Origin: Eucommia ulmoides
Lineage: Eukaryota; Streptophyta; Magnoliopsida; Garryales; Eucommiaceae
Length of the DNA stretch: 64,000 nucleotides
Direction of reading: 5' to 3'
Assembly (NCBI GenBank): GCA_016647705.1
Contig: CM028338.1
Span: 18,125,577-18,189,576, forward strand
Shown: positions 33,145 to 43,791 of the stretch, piece after piece
Position numbering within the stretch: the stretch's first letter is position 1
How the letters are laid out: each line of letters opens with the position of its first letter
Made by a program: the position numbers and the translations under genes
Notes under the pieces: model-generated
Told to the model about the DNA's origin: nothing
Seen by the model: the letters and a program-made list of their open reading frames with translations, nothing else
Databases searched by the model: none

Positions 33145-33599
33145 AGGAGATAGAGAACAACTGGGCGAGACAAGCTCTGGAGCATAAGAAGATAGAGTTC
33201 GGGTTGGAAAACTCGCAAAGGAAGTGTAACATCTAGATCACCTTGAGAATAGGGCTAAAAAAAGGAATGGGTGGGCTCAAAGAAGGTAACATCTGCACAC
33301 ACAAATGGGCAACGTAAAGATGGACTATAACAACGATAGCCCTTTTTGTATGAGATAATAACTGAAGAGAACACATTTTAAGGTGAAGTAGCACATCCAA
33401 AGATACGAGGAGTTAAGCCAAACAAGGGGGAACAAGGAAAAATAATGGAGTGGCGAACATTACCATTTAAGGTAGAAGACGACATCTTATTGATCAAGAA
33501 ACAAATTGTAAGAACTGCATCACCCCCAAAAGTGTTTGGGAACTTTCATCTCAAAAAGTAGAGTATGAGCACTTTCATGGGAAGTCAGTTCTTACGCTT

Positions 33600-33922
33600 A
33601 GCTACCCTATTTTGTTGCAATGTGTGAGGACGAGAGGACTGAAGCAGGATGCCACAATTTGACATAAATGAAATGAAGGGCTGAAAAAAATATTCTCAAA
33701 CATTATCGCTTCGAAGTATATGCACTGACACATTAAATTGAGTTTGAATTTCAGTTCAAAAGGCACAAAAAATGGAGAATAATTAAGAATAATATTAATT
33801 AAATATATCCATGTAACTATTGAAAAATCCTCAACAAATGTGAGAAAATAATAAGAACCTAATATGAAAGCAACTCTAGAAGGTCCTGAAGCATCTGAAT
33901 GAACTAAACTAAAAAGACTCAA
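33600..33922 (-). pseudogene. copia A integrase
   Basis: FSLVHSDASGPSRVAFILGS, YYFLTFVEDFSIVTWIYL and later FSPLVLTHCNKIG correspond to the copia integrase core motifs HSDVWGP, RYFVTFVDD-SR and CPHTPQQNG. Frames are shifted between motifs. Confidence 0.85.
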
Positions 33923-34009
33923 TGCTTGAACATGAGCCGGGAAACAAATAAACTACCCAACTGACAAGACTCATAATCTAAGGAAGACAAATAACGTAAA
34001 CTAGGAACA

Positions 34010-34480
34010 TGTAAATTGAGATTTTGAAGGCATGGATGACATAGGCGATAATTAATCTGGTGGGTAGATCAAACAACAAGATATGTAGTGGGTGGAATAG
34101 AAGAACTCTTGTCGTGATCATCGAAGTAGTAAAAGTCATTTTCCTCACACCCTGTGCCAATCGTCTTTCCCGACCTCAAATCCTGAATAATGATAAAATC
34201 AAGGAAAAAAAACAAAACAATTGAGATATTTAAGGAAGGCAAATTACATAAATCAGGAACCAGTTTTTTGAGATTTACAAGGCATGGATGACTTAGGCGA
34301 CAATAAATCTGGTGGGCTAATGCCAGCAACAGGATTTGTAGTGGGTGGGATAGCAGAACTCTCATTGTGATCCTCAATGTAGTAAATACCATTTTCCTCA
34401 TGCCTTATGTCAACCGTCTTTTGTGTCCTTAAATCCTGGATAATGAGAAAATCAGGGTGATAAGAAACAAAAGCAATTAA
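34010..34480. repeat. tandem duplication (~240 bp) inside copia A
   Basis: GGCATGGATGACATAGGCGA at about 34029 recurs as GGCATGGATGACTTAGGCGA at about 34281, and similarity extends over some 180-200 bp. It lies between the gag and integrase parts of copia A. Confidence 0.75.
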
Positions 34481-34885
34481 GATGTTTAGTAAGCGTAGTG
34501 ATTGACATCAAATGAAAAGAAAGTGAAGGAATATAGAAAATAGAGGATAACGAGAACGAGGGTGATGGTTCCACGGTGCCGATGCCAAGAATAGTGATTG
34601 TGGAACCATTAAAAACAGTAACAGGGGACAACGAGAGAGATGACTAATTATGTGTAAATAGGGAAGATGTACGTGACAGGTGGTTAATGATAGTAGAGTA
34701 TATAACCATGGTGTAGAGGGGAAGGACAAAAGGAAACACATGCAGTAGAGGTACATCGTTGAGCTAGAGAAGCAATGAGGGTAGAAGCCTGTTGGGATAC
34801 CTTAAATTGATGGATTTGATCGTACCCATCATTAGAAATTCCCTTGGCAATTGAAGAGTCATATGGTGGAATAAGATCGGCCTAC

Positions 34886-35740
34886 TCAGATGTCACAACA
34901 TGAACGTACTTGGGAGGATGACCAACTAAATCCCAACAAGGCTCTCCGAGTCTCTAGTATGATTTTCCTTGCCACGAAAGGAACATTGACGATGTTTCCC
35001 GTGACTACGACCACCTTGGCCACCCCTAGAGCCAACACTACTACCACCTCGAGCGTGACCATGGTAACCACCACTAGACTGGTTAGTACAATCACCTTGA
35101 GAGATATTTGTAACGAGACTTGAACGATTCGCCGAAGGGAGACTAGAGAGCAGGGTAGTGTCCCAACCCGATTAGTGACATGCGAAACTTGTGAATATGT
35201 CTCGGCAAACGATGGAAGAGTAGTCCCTCCAAGAATCTGAGAGTGAACAAGCTCAAATTTTGTGCGAAGACCAGTAGGGTTCTTTGGGGACAACCTTTCT
35301 TTCCGTTGCTTCTGCATAACTTTAACATTAGTGGATATTAGGAGAAGAACATTCATCTCCTCGTGAAGTCTCTTTAAAGTACTCAATGACAGTTTGTGTA
35401 TCCTGCTAGACATGAAAGTACTCGATCGACACATCATACATCCGAATAAGATTGTTCCCAAGTAACAACCGAACAAACTCCCATGACCCTTTACAGATCT
35501 GCACGTGGCTACACATCTCAACAATCTGAGCTTCCATAATGTTCCATAACTGAGCCAAAATCTGAGCATTTGACTGAGTCCACTCGTTAACATTCTTCGT
35601 CCCTCTGAAGGAGGAGAGTCGGTGAGATGACAATGTTTACCTTGTCCAGTTAAGGCTACTTGGGTAGGCTCGGACCATTGAAGGTTGTTACTCCCATTCA
35701 ACTTTTGAGTGGTTAACACTCGGGGTATCATGGAAGACAT
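34886..35740 (-). pseudogene. copia A gag
   Basis: The 284-codon frame starts MSSMIPRVLTTQKLNGSNNL, QWSEPTQVALTGQGKHCHLT, DSPPS, the usual copia gag opening (LNGxNYLxWS..V...L.G+GK..HLT). After about residue 65 it drifts into other frames with respect to the family, so frameshifts are likely. An alternative frame around 35400-35633 restores copia gag-like sequence (AQILAQLWNIMEAQI). No intact zinc knuckle was seen. Confidence 0.75.
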
Positions 35741-36345
35741 AATTTAAAAAAAAATAAAAAAATAAAAAAAAAATAAAATAAAGAGCGAAAAACACACCAC
35801 AAAATTATAATGGAAGATACACTAACTAAAATAAACCATATAACAAGAGAAACAATAATTGAAGATCAATCGGAATTTAAGACAATGAAAGACATTTTTT
35901 TACTTCGTTTTTTACTGCACTACCATGTGATTAGGACTTCTTCCTAGGGTCTGAGCTAATTGGCGGATGGTTAGGTCTACAAGGTGATGGCTGTGGAAGC
36001 GTTGGATTGGCAGAAGATTGGATCTACATGGTGACGGCGATGGACGCGTTGGATCTGAACGGCACGATAGTGGAGGCATCGGATTTGGAAGGCAACGATG
36101 GTTGAGGCGTGGATTTGGACGGCGACAAGGGTGGAGGCATCGGATTTGGACAACGACGGCGTTGATCTGGATGGCGACGGGATATGGTGGTGATGGCAAT
36201 GGTTGCTGGTACAAATGTTTCAATTTCTTTTTTTTTTTTTTGGTCGACTTCGGGGAGGAAGAAAAAGGTTTTAAAAAAAATAATGAATCGAAGAATAGAT
36301 CTTATGAGATTAACATCTCATCAGACTCTGCTTTTGATACCATCT

Positions 36346-36481
36346 TGAAGTTAAGGAAACCACTAAGGAAGAATGAGATGGCTCAACTATTGTACCATTC
36401 TCTCCCTCTATTTGTAATATAAATAAGGAAAAAATATAGAAACATTAAACAATACCAGAATGATAGAAATACCCTCTAACA
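36346..36481 (-). repeat. 5' LTR of copia A
   Basis: On the - strand it starts TGTTAGAGGGTATTTC and ends CTTAACTTCA, followed after three bases by the primer binding site TGGTATCAAAAGCAG (tRNA-iMet type). It is the same length, 136 bp, as its partner. Confidence 0.75.
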
Positions 36482-37204
36482 AACACATTAATATATTTTT
36501 GGATGCATGCCTTTTACTTTCTCTTGTCCTTTCAACTTGTATGATTTCATTCATGGAAAACACAATGCTACAATATTAATGGTAGACTGAGTACTGTTTC
36601 ATCTTGTTTAAACTTTGAAGGTTACATATTGGCAGGAGGCTATGGGTGAACACTTTAGTGCATTTCTATATTGGTCTGCTGCAACAAGAGGATAACCGGA
36701 GATCTAGTGTTTTGCTGTTATCATGTACGTCTGATTCCTGAGTTGACAAACAATTAGGTCTGACCTATTTTATTTTTTCTTTTTTTTCTCTTTTTTTTTT
36801 TTGGGGGGGGGGGGGTGTGTTGGATGTATGTCGGGTGTGTATCCTGATTTTTCCGCAGTTGTTTTTGGAGGTTGACCTGTTTTAGCAATTCATTTGAAAT
36901 GCTTCAGGGGGGCTTGCCTTCAGTTTGGACTGTCTACTAAATTGCTGGTGCTAAGGTGGAAGGAACATCATAGCATTCCGGTATGCTTTCTTTGTCATAG
37001 CATGAGGTCCTCTTTAAGCCCCACGCTCCCCCCCAGCCCCACACACGCAACCCCAAAAAAAAATGTAAAAAATATATTTTTATTTTATGGAAAGGGACAT
37101 GTTTTCGCATTGGATATCACTACATCGAAATTTGGTGTGAAGAAGCCAACATTTGTTGATCTTCAAGTAGCTATGAACTATGAAGCATGCTCTACTGTGC
37201 TATT
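36482..37204 (+). pseudogene. coding-like islands of an unrecognised decayed gene
   Basis: After a splice-like TTGGCAG at 36633, one frame reads EAMGEHFSAFLYWSAATRG then stop. After TGCTTCAG at 36908, one frame reads GLPSVWTVY, stop, IAGAKVEGTSHSIP before a GTATGC donor-like site. Both islands have acceptor-like sequence in front and protein-like composition, but each holds a stop. They may be exons of a dead gene, or non-coding 3' exons of SMG8. I do not recognise the family. Further islands follow beyond copia F at 43824-45060. Confidence 0.3.
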
Positions 37205-37416
37205 TGTTGAAATATTTATTTGATATTTAATATTTTATAAGTTGTGTTGACCATTTTTGGTAGTTTCCCTATTCCTTTTATTGCTCTATTAATTAGCGAA
37301 ATATTCTTCCTTATTTAATCTATCGCTTTTGGCTAGAATCTAGATAATGGAGAGTGTGAAGCTTTATTGTAATACAAAACAAAAAAAATAATTTTCTTCA
37401 TCTCCTATATTCTTTT
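37205..37416 (+). repeat. 5' LTR of copia F
   Basis: About 212 bp, aligned with 43587-43786 by TGTTGAAATATTTAT at the start, GTTGACCATTTTTGG inside and CTCCTATAT near the end. It is followed by the initiator-Met primer binding site. Confidence 0.85.
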
Positions 37417-38028
37417 TGGTATCTAAAGCCAGAAAAAAAAGCCTAGCCGCCACCACCCCTAGCCTATATAGCTGGTAGCCCTAGCCCAGGCCGCCATGAG
37501 AAACCTCTTGCCTTGCTATCTTTTCTGCTCCACCAGCAACGCCGGCCGTGTGTTTTTGCTACACTAGTAGTGACGCCGTGCACATTTTTTTCCCCAACAA
37601 TCCCGTGGCAAGATTTGCTCCACTAGTTTTAGCCGCTGCGTGCGTTTCTGCTCCTTACCCTAGCCATCTGTCTCGAGGCCCTCCTAGCGGCATTGCTTAG
37701 CAGCACCGAAAGTCATTATGGATGTACTAGATATTGATAGCTTTCTTTTACCTCTTGTTGAGGTAATAGTGTATCCAGTTCTCTCCATTGTATTGTTCCT
37801 GGCCTCTTGGTAGTTTTTTTTGTTTGTCCCCGTCGAGTTCTTCCTACATACTATGTTATTGGGACTTATGGCTACTAGAAGGGAAGGAGATATTCAATAG
37901 ATTGTTCGTCCATATCTCTCTTGTGAACCTACTGTCTCAGCTCATTGTGTTACTAGTGTATTGCTTAGCGGGACAAACTTCCATGCTTGGTTTTGCTCGT
38001 TTTGTCTCTACCTTGGTGGGAAAGACAA

Positions 38029-38400
38029 GACTGCATGGATCTTGAGAACTAAGCCAATAATCTGAAATCATCGATCCTAAATTAGTGGGATGCAAATAAC
38101 TATGTAATCTTGGAATGGATCTTTAATTATGCGGAAAAACATATCTACAATATGCTAATGTACCACAAGATAGTTTATCGCCTCTGGTTTGTTTTGATGA
38201 AAATGTATGCTCATGCCCGTAGTGAATTTCGGATCTTCGAACTCTACCGTGAGAACTCACACGCTTCTCAGGCATCCTTGGGGCTGTCAACTGCGGATTA
38301 CTTCAGATACCTTAAAAGCTCGATGGGTGACTCAATATGAACCTTTGAGTGATTTCTCCAATAATGTTGCTATTGAGACCATGCGATAGGCTCGTTGTCA
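38029..38400 (+). pseudogene. copia F gag fragment
   Basis: WIFNYAEKHIYNMLMYHKIV, KMYAHARSEFRIFELYREN and ASQASLGLSTADYF match copia gag (SWIxxSxxxxI...AxxxWxxLxxxYxxxN.xRxFEL). Frameshifts occur on both sides. Confidence 0.7.
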
Positions 38401-38944
38401 AACTTACCATTTCTTAATGGGTTGATCCTTGAGATTGAGAATCTGCGAACTTGAATTTTAAACACATCAACATTGCCCAATTTATGTGACACCTTTGCAA
38501 CGTTTGACGAAGATGCACGGCGACTCGTCCTCCTACCGCTTAAGCCCTCTCATGTCGTCCCAGAATAGATGGTCTTTATTACACCCTCTGCTACTCCTTC
38601 AATAAGATCGCACAGTGCTACTTGTTAGCATTGTCGTAAGCCATGTCACCTTATTGGCCGGTGCTTTGAGCTCCGCCCTAAGTTGCGACCATAACACTCT
38701 CGGAACCGTTGGGGGTAAAGGTGTTATTCGTACTGGAGTAGTGGCTGACATGGCACCCATCTTGCTAGAACCCACTCATCTTTATCCTAATTACACTTAG
38801 CTTCAGGCCTAGATTCTTAGCTCTAATTGTACTTAGGCCTGATATTACAGTCCCACGGCTGCTCTTGCCACAGGTACCACTGTTATTCTTCATGGTAAGT
38901 CTATCAAACCAACTTGAATTCTAAATTTCGAGGCTAACAATTAC

Positions 38945-39700
38945 ATGACTAGTGAGGTTTCTACATTTACTTCCCCTGTCACTTCTGTCAATCAATCTAT
39001 TTATATTGCTGATGGGACCCTTATTCCCATCTACTTTCAAGGAGATGCCTACTTATCTTCAGATATCACCCTTTATTCTGTCTATTATGATCTTAACTTT
39101 GCCTATTCGTCTGTTAGTCATCTTGCAAAGGGTTTTAAGATGCTTAACTATGCTGTCATTTTCTCACCGAACCATTATTTCCTACAGGACATGACTTTGA
39201 AGAGGATTTTTAGCAGAAGATATGAGTATGATGGACTCTACTACTTCGGCAACTCATTTACTCCCTCTCTACCTCCGTCTAGTATGTAAGCGTTAGAGTT
39301 ACTTACTTTTGACTCATCTCTGTGTACTTTTCAAAACTTAGGTTTGTGGCATTGCCCGTTTAGGACATGTGAATTTTCAATATTTATGTTGGTTATTTCC
39401 AATTCTTAATAATGCTTGTAAGGATTTTAAGTTTTATTGTATGACTTTTGAATTATCCAAACATACTCGCACTTCCTATATTTACCCTTATGTCGGACGT
39501 ATGGGGTCCTCCCTCTATTTCGGCCATTTTAATACACTGTTACTATGTCACCTTCATAGATGATTATAGTAATTGCATGTGGATTTACTAAATGTAGAAA
39601 AATCTGTGGTCTTTTCTCACTTTACCCATTTTCTACAAATGATTAAAACTCAATATAAAACTGTTGTCTGCAATATCCGGTTTGATAATGGTTGGTAATA
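38945..39700 (+). pseudogene. copia F pre-integrase and integrase fragment
   Basis: STFTSPVTSVNQSIYIADGT is the copia protease-to-integrase linker region. Further on, FNIYVGYFQF-like and CMTFELSKHTRTSY (family CELSKHTRTTY) mark the start of integrase. Several stops interrupt it. Confidence 0.75.
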
Positions 39701-39924
39701 TATCCAATGACTTAGGGAGGGATTTAATAAAAGTGGCATCCTTTAGCAGTTTACTTGTCCCTACAATCTTGAACATAATGGTGTGTCGGAATGTAACAAT
39801 CGTTACATTATGTCTGTCGTTTAATGCCTTCTTTCTGGTATGTACGTCCCTAAATCTTTTTGGCACATGGCAATTCTTACTGCCACCTACCTTATCCATT
39901 GTACCCATTGTCGAGTCCTTAACA

Positions 39925-40310
39925 ATAAGCCACCCCTCTACATACACCCAAGAGTACTCTCTTTCCTATTTTACCTCGTGTCTTTGGGTGCACCTGCTTT
40001 GTTAACTTCGTAGCCCGTCCCACACTAAGCTAGATGATAAGGTTATCTGATGTGTCTTTCTTGGGTATTCCTCCATACGCAAGCTCAAGAGTACTTTCTT
40101 TCCCATCTTACCTCGTGTCTTTGGGTGCACCTGCTTTGTTAACTTCGTAGCCCACCCCTCTACATACTCAAGCCCAAGAGTATTCTCTTTCCCATCCTAC
40201 CTCGTGTCTTTGGGTGCACTTGCTTTGTTAACTTCGTAGCCCGTCCCACACTAAGCTAGATGATAAGGTTATCTGATGTGTCTTTCCTAGGTATTCCTCC
40301 ATATCTAAAG
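39925..40310. repeat. internal duplication/triplication in copia F
   Basis: The phrase TACCTCGTGTCTTTGGGTGC occurs at about 39973, 40110 and 40197. The block CACACTAAGCTAGATGATAA occurs at about 40021 and 40251, 230 bp apart. A segment of the integrase C-terminal region has been duplicated with overlap. Confidence 0.85.
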
Positions 40311-41099
40311 AATCTAGGGACTATGATCATGTTACACGTCATCTACACCACTCTACGGATGTCGGATTCCTCAAAATTGTGCCCTATTTTTCTCGACCTT
40401 CCCCTTCTCCTTTCCCAAACATGCTTGTGTACTCCAAAGAGCTTCCACTCCGTGTGCCTATTCTTGACGTATCTCCACCCACCACCACATCTTCTGCTAA
40501 TGAGCCCATGCCACCTAACTCTTCCTCTACCCCATTATAGGTCTACTCTTGTCGTCCTCGTGCTACCGATCTTCTGTTGACATCTTCTTCTCTGGATTCA
40601 AGTATACCTCTATCTCCCATAGTTTTTGATCCTGTACGGCTGTACCTCTTCGTTACCCCACCACAGATTGTCTTCCCCCTTCCTGTTACTTTCTTTCTAG
40701 TTGTACTAATCATTCGATTGCCAAGTATATTGCTTTTCAGGGTCTTGTGGATCAATAGAAATCCTACCTTGGCCAGGTTGACTTAGTCTCACTTCCTCCC
40801 TCAATTCATGACGCCCTCCAGGATCCGAAATGGGTAGATGTGATGAAAACGGAAATGGATGCCCTTCAGTAGAATCAGTCATGGGAATTGGTTGATCTGT
40901 CATCTGGTGAGCGACTGATTAGCTGTAACTCAGTGTTCAGTATCTAGCGGATGGTTTCATTGATTGGTATGAGGCACTCTTGTCGCCAAAGAATTCACGC
41001 AAATATCAGGTAAAGACTTCGGTGCTACATTTGTCCTTTTTACTAAGTTGACAACTTTTCAACTTATCTACTTTGCCTCTTCTCACTTTTGGCCGCTTC

Positions 41100-41288
41100 A
41101 TTAGCTAGATGTCAAGAATGCTTTCCTCAACGACGATCTTTTTGAAACTATCTGCATTGATCCTCTACCAGATTTTTGGGCTTAGAGAGAGTTTTCAAGG
41201 AAACTTTGTCGCCTTCGAAAATTTCTTTATCGTCTTAAGCAGTCCCCAGCAAGCATGGTTCAACCAGTTCAGTTATGTCATCCTTAGC
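41100..41288 (+). pseudogene. copia F reverse transcriptase, part 1
   Basis: LDVKNAFLNDDLFETICIDP matches the copia reverse transcriptase motif LDVKNAFLNGDLxExVYMxxP. The sequence runs into QAWFNQFSYVILSLG and is then cut by the hAT element at 41289. Confidence 0.85.
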
Positions 41289-42563
41289 CTAGGAAGCACT
41301 GACACTCCGTCGGGAGTAGAGTGTCGGTGTCCGACACGTGTTGGACACCGACACGGCTCCGACACATGTCCGACACGTGTCGGACCATGTCGGAATTTTT
41401 TATTATTTTTTTTGAAGTCCGACACGGCTCCGACCTGCCTCCCTCGCGTGTCGGACACTTCGCGGGGCCGTGTCGGCCTTTTTTTTTTTTAGGGGATGAT
41501 TTGTGTAATTTTTTACTAACCCTAGTTGTAAAAATACCCATTACCCGCGTTATGTTCAGCCGAATCAGCCGCTATCCTTCTCCTTCTTGCGATTGCGATT
41601 CTTTTCCTTCTTCGAATCAAATTCTTCATTTGAGCACGATTCATTCTGATCTTCAAGGAATCAAAGCTCGATTCGACCTTCAAGCACGATTCGACCTTCA
41701 AGTCTTGCTTCGGTTTGTTGCTCTGTTCGACCTTCAAGCTCTGTTCGCGGTCTGTTCCTGCTTCGGTTGGTTCCTGCTTCGGTCTGTTCCTACTTCGGCT
41801 TGTTACTTTGCTCTGTTCGATTTTTGTTCTTGCTTCGGTTTGTTCCTCTTTCTCTTTATTGTTTTGTTTATTGTTTATTTGTTTCATTTATGTTCTTGTT
41901 TCTGTTTATAATATTTATATTATGTGTTTCATTCAATTTTTGTGCTGTTTCATTCAATTTCTGTTCAATTTCGGTTCATGGCTTTGTGGATCTCTTTATT
42001 GGATTGTTTATTGTTTATTGATTAAAGATAATCATTTGATAAAACCCACTGTTAAAACTTGAAAGTCTGTTATAGTGTTATTTTAGGATTATCCGTGCAA
42101 CATGGGCTTAAGGATCAACCATTAATCTAAAATGTTGATTATATTCATGAATGTAAAATGGGTTGTTTACATTTGATGTGGGATATTGGAGGGGATACTT
42201 TTGATCAAATGGATGGGATTGGGCTTCTTTCGGTTGCTAATTTGTCCCTTGATGAACCGGATTTTGAGGCAGTCTTATTCATTAATGACGGGTGCGAAGA
42301 TAACAATCAACCAATTGATCTCAAGTCATATTTTTGGAATTATTTTGTAAGAATATTTTTAACTTGATGTTTTTTTGTGGAATGATTAACTTGATGTTTT
42401 TTGTGAAATGAATTTACTTACTAGTTATGTGTAAATGTATTTCGTTAGTTATGCTACAGACGTGTCCCCGCCGTGTCCGTGTTGGGGTTTTTGAAAAATT
42501 GTGGTGTCGCCGTGTTCGTGTTGTATCGCGTCCGTGTCGCGTGTCCGTGTCCGTGCTTCCTAG
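41289..42563. mobile_element. hAT-type non-autonomous element (1275 bp)
   Basis: The ends CTAGGAAGCACTGACAC and GTGTCCGTGCTTCCTAG are inverted repeats. The 8-bp duplication TCCTTAGC is perfect at 41281-41288 and 42564-42571, and copia F reverse transcriptase reads on when the insert is removed. Both subterminal zones repeat CGACACGTGTCGGAC-like or CCGTGTCCGTG-like motifs, as hAT elements do for transposase binding. No transposase is encoded. The long frame at 41321-41911 is Phe/Cys/Leu-rich low-complexity sequence. Confidence 0.92.
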
Positions 42564-42571
42564 TCCTTAGC

Positions 42572-43590
42572 ATTGGATTTACCCAGTTCCATTCCAATCA
42601 CACTTGTTTTATTCATTGTTATCTTCAGGATTAGTGCATTATCATCTCACTCTATGTGGATGATTCCATCATTACCGGAAATGACACGCAAGACATTGGC
42701 CGGGCAAAAAGTGACCTCAGAAAGTTTTTCAAGATCAAGGATTTGTGTCCGCTCCAATATTTCCTAGGTATTGAGACGACTCGATCCCGCTAAGGATATA
42801 TCTCAGCAGAAATATGCTCTCAATATATTTCAGGATATGGGCATACTGCCTATACTATTGTGGACCCAAACCTTAAGTTGTCAGCAGAATCGGGTTAACT
42901 ATTATCAAAGCCATCCTCATATCGATGACTTGTGGGCCATTTCATCTACTTGACTAAAACAAGGCTGGATCTTATCTATGTCCTAAGTGTGGTGAGCCAG
43001 TTTAGGCACATGCACTCACCACGCACATCTCACTTGGATGCAATCTATCACATCCCTCGATATCTTAAGACATGTCTTGGTTGTTGTCTCTTCTATGTGG
43101 CCGAGTTTTAGGAAGGGCTTTCCTACTTTACAAATGCCGATTATGAGGATCTATTGATGATAGACGATTGACTTCTGGTAAATGCACCTTTTGAGGCAAC
43201 CACCTTATCTCATGGAAAAACAAAAAGCAAGCTCTCAACTCCCGATCTTCATTCTATGGCTGAGAGAACGTGTGAATTGCTTTGGCTACGTTCTCTCTTG
43301 ACTCAATTAGAGTGCCTTGTGACAGGCTTGCTCACACTACTCTGCAATAACAAATCTTTCATAATGTTATCTTCTGACTTAGTCCTTCATGAGAGAACCA
43401 AGCACATTGAAGATGATATCCACTTTATCCAGGAGAATGTCTGGCCAAGAGTCATTACTTCTACATCTGTCTCATCATTGGAGCAAGCAGTTGACATGTT
43501 CACCAAATCAATTGGACCATCCCTCCTTCAATCAACCATTATCAAGTTTGAGCTCATCAATATCTTTGCCTCAGTTTCAGGGGAACTGTT
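42572..43590 (+). pseudogene. copia F reverse transcriptase part 2 and RNase H
   Basis: It continues as LYVDDSIITGNDTQDIGRAK, SDLRKFFKIKDLCPLQYFLG (YVDD catalytic box; family FxMKDLGxLxYFLG), with stops. RNase H at 43256-43590 reads CELLWLRSLLTQL, SSDLVLHERTKHIEDDIHFI and DMFTKSIGPSLLQS, ending just before the polypurine tract. It is nearly complete but has lost the first catalytic motifs to stops. Confidence 0.85.
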
Positions 43591-43786
43591 GAAATATTTA
43601 TGTAGTAATCTAATTAGTATTTGATATTTTATAGCTCATGTTGACCATTTTTTGGTAGTTTTCCTATTCGTGTTATTGGCCTATTTCTTTCTAATTTAGT
43701 CTATCGTTTTTGCTATATAATAGACATTGTAGAGTTCTATTGTAATACAACATCATAAAAATAATTCTCTTCTCCTATATCTCTTT
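43587..43786 (+). repeat. 3' LTR of copia F
   Basis: 200 bp, starting TGTTGAAATATTTAT after purine tract CAGGGGAAC and ending CTCCTATATCTCTTT before the target duplication CTATT. Confidence 0.85.
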
Positions 43787-43791
43787 CTATT

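Larger units (their letters stand above)
22038..36481 (-). mobile_element. old Ty1-copia element (copia A), split by nested insertions
   Basis: Two 136-bp LTRs (22038-22173 and 36346-36481) share TG...CA ends and about three-quarters identity. On the - strand the order is 5' LTR, initiator-Met primer binding site TGGTATCAAAAGCAG (ending at 36342), gag (35740-34886), integrase (about 33922-33600), reverse transcriptase (33140-32325, continuing 23612-22800), RNase H (22716-22270), a polypurine GAGTAGGGG tract and the 3' LTR. Flanking 5-mers ACTAT and AACAC do not match, consistent with great age. All genes have stops and frameshifts. Confidence 0.8.
37205..43786 (+). mobile_element. Ty1-copia element (copia F) with intact target-site duplication
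   Basis: LTRs at 37205-37416 and 43587-43786 both start TGTTGAAATATTTAT. The 5-bp duplication CTATT is exact at 37200-37204 and 43787-43791. The primer binding site TGGTATCTAAAGCC follows the 5' LTR at 37417, and a purine tract CAGGGGAAC precedes the 3' LTR. The order gag, integrase, reverse transcriptase, RNase H is all in + orientation. It is 6582 bp including a 1275-bp hAT insertion, so about 5.3 kb originally. All genes carry stops. Confidence 0.9.

Noticed and set aside
41321..41911. 196-codon + frame in the hAT element
   Set aside because: It begins in the CGACACG subterminal repeat and continues in Phe/Leu/Cys-rich low-complexity sequence. No transposase motif.
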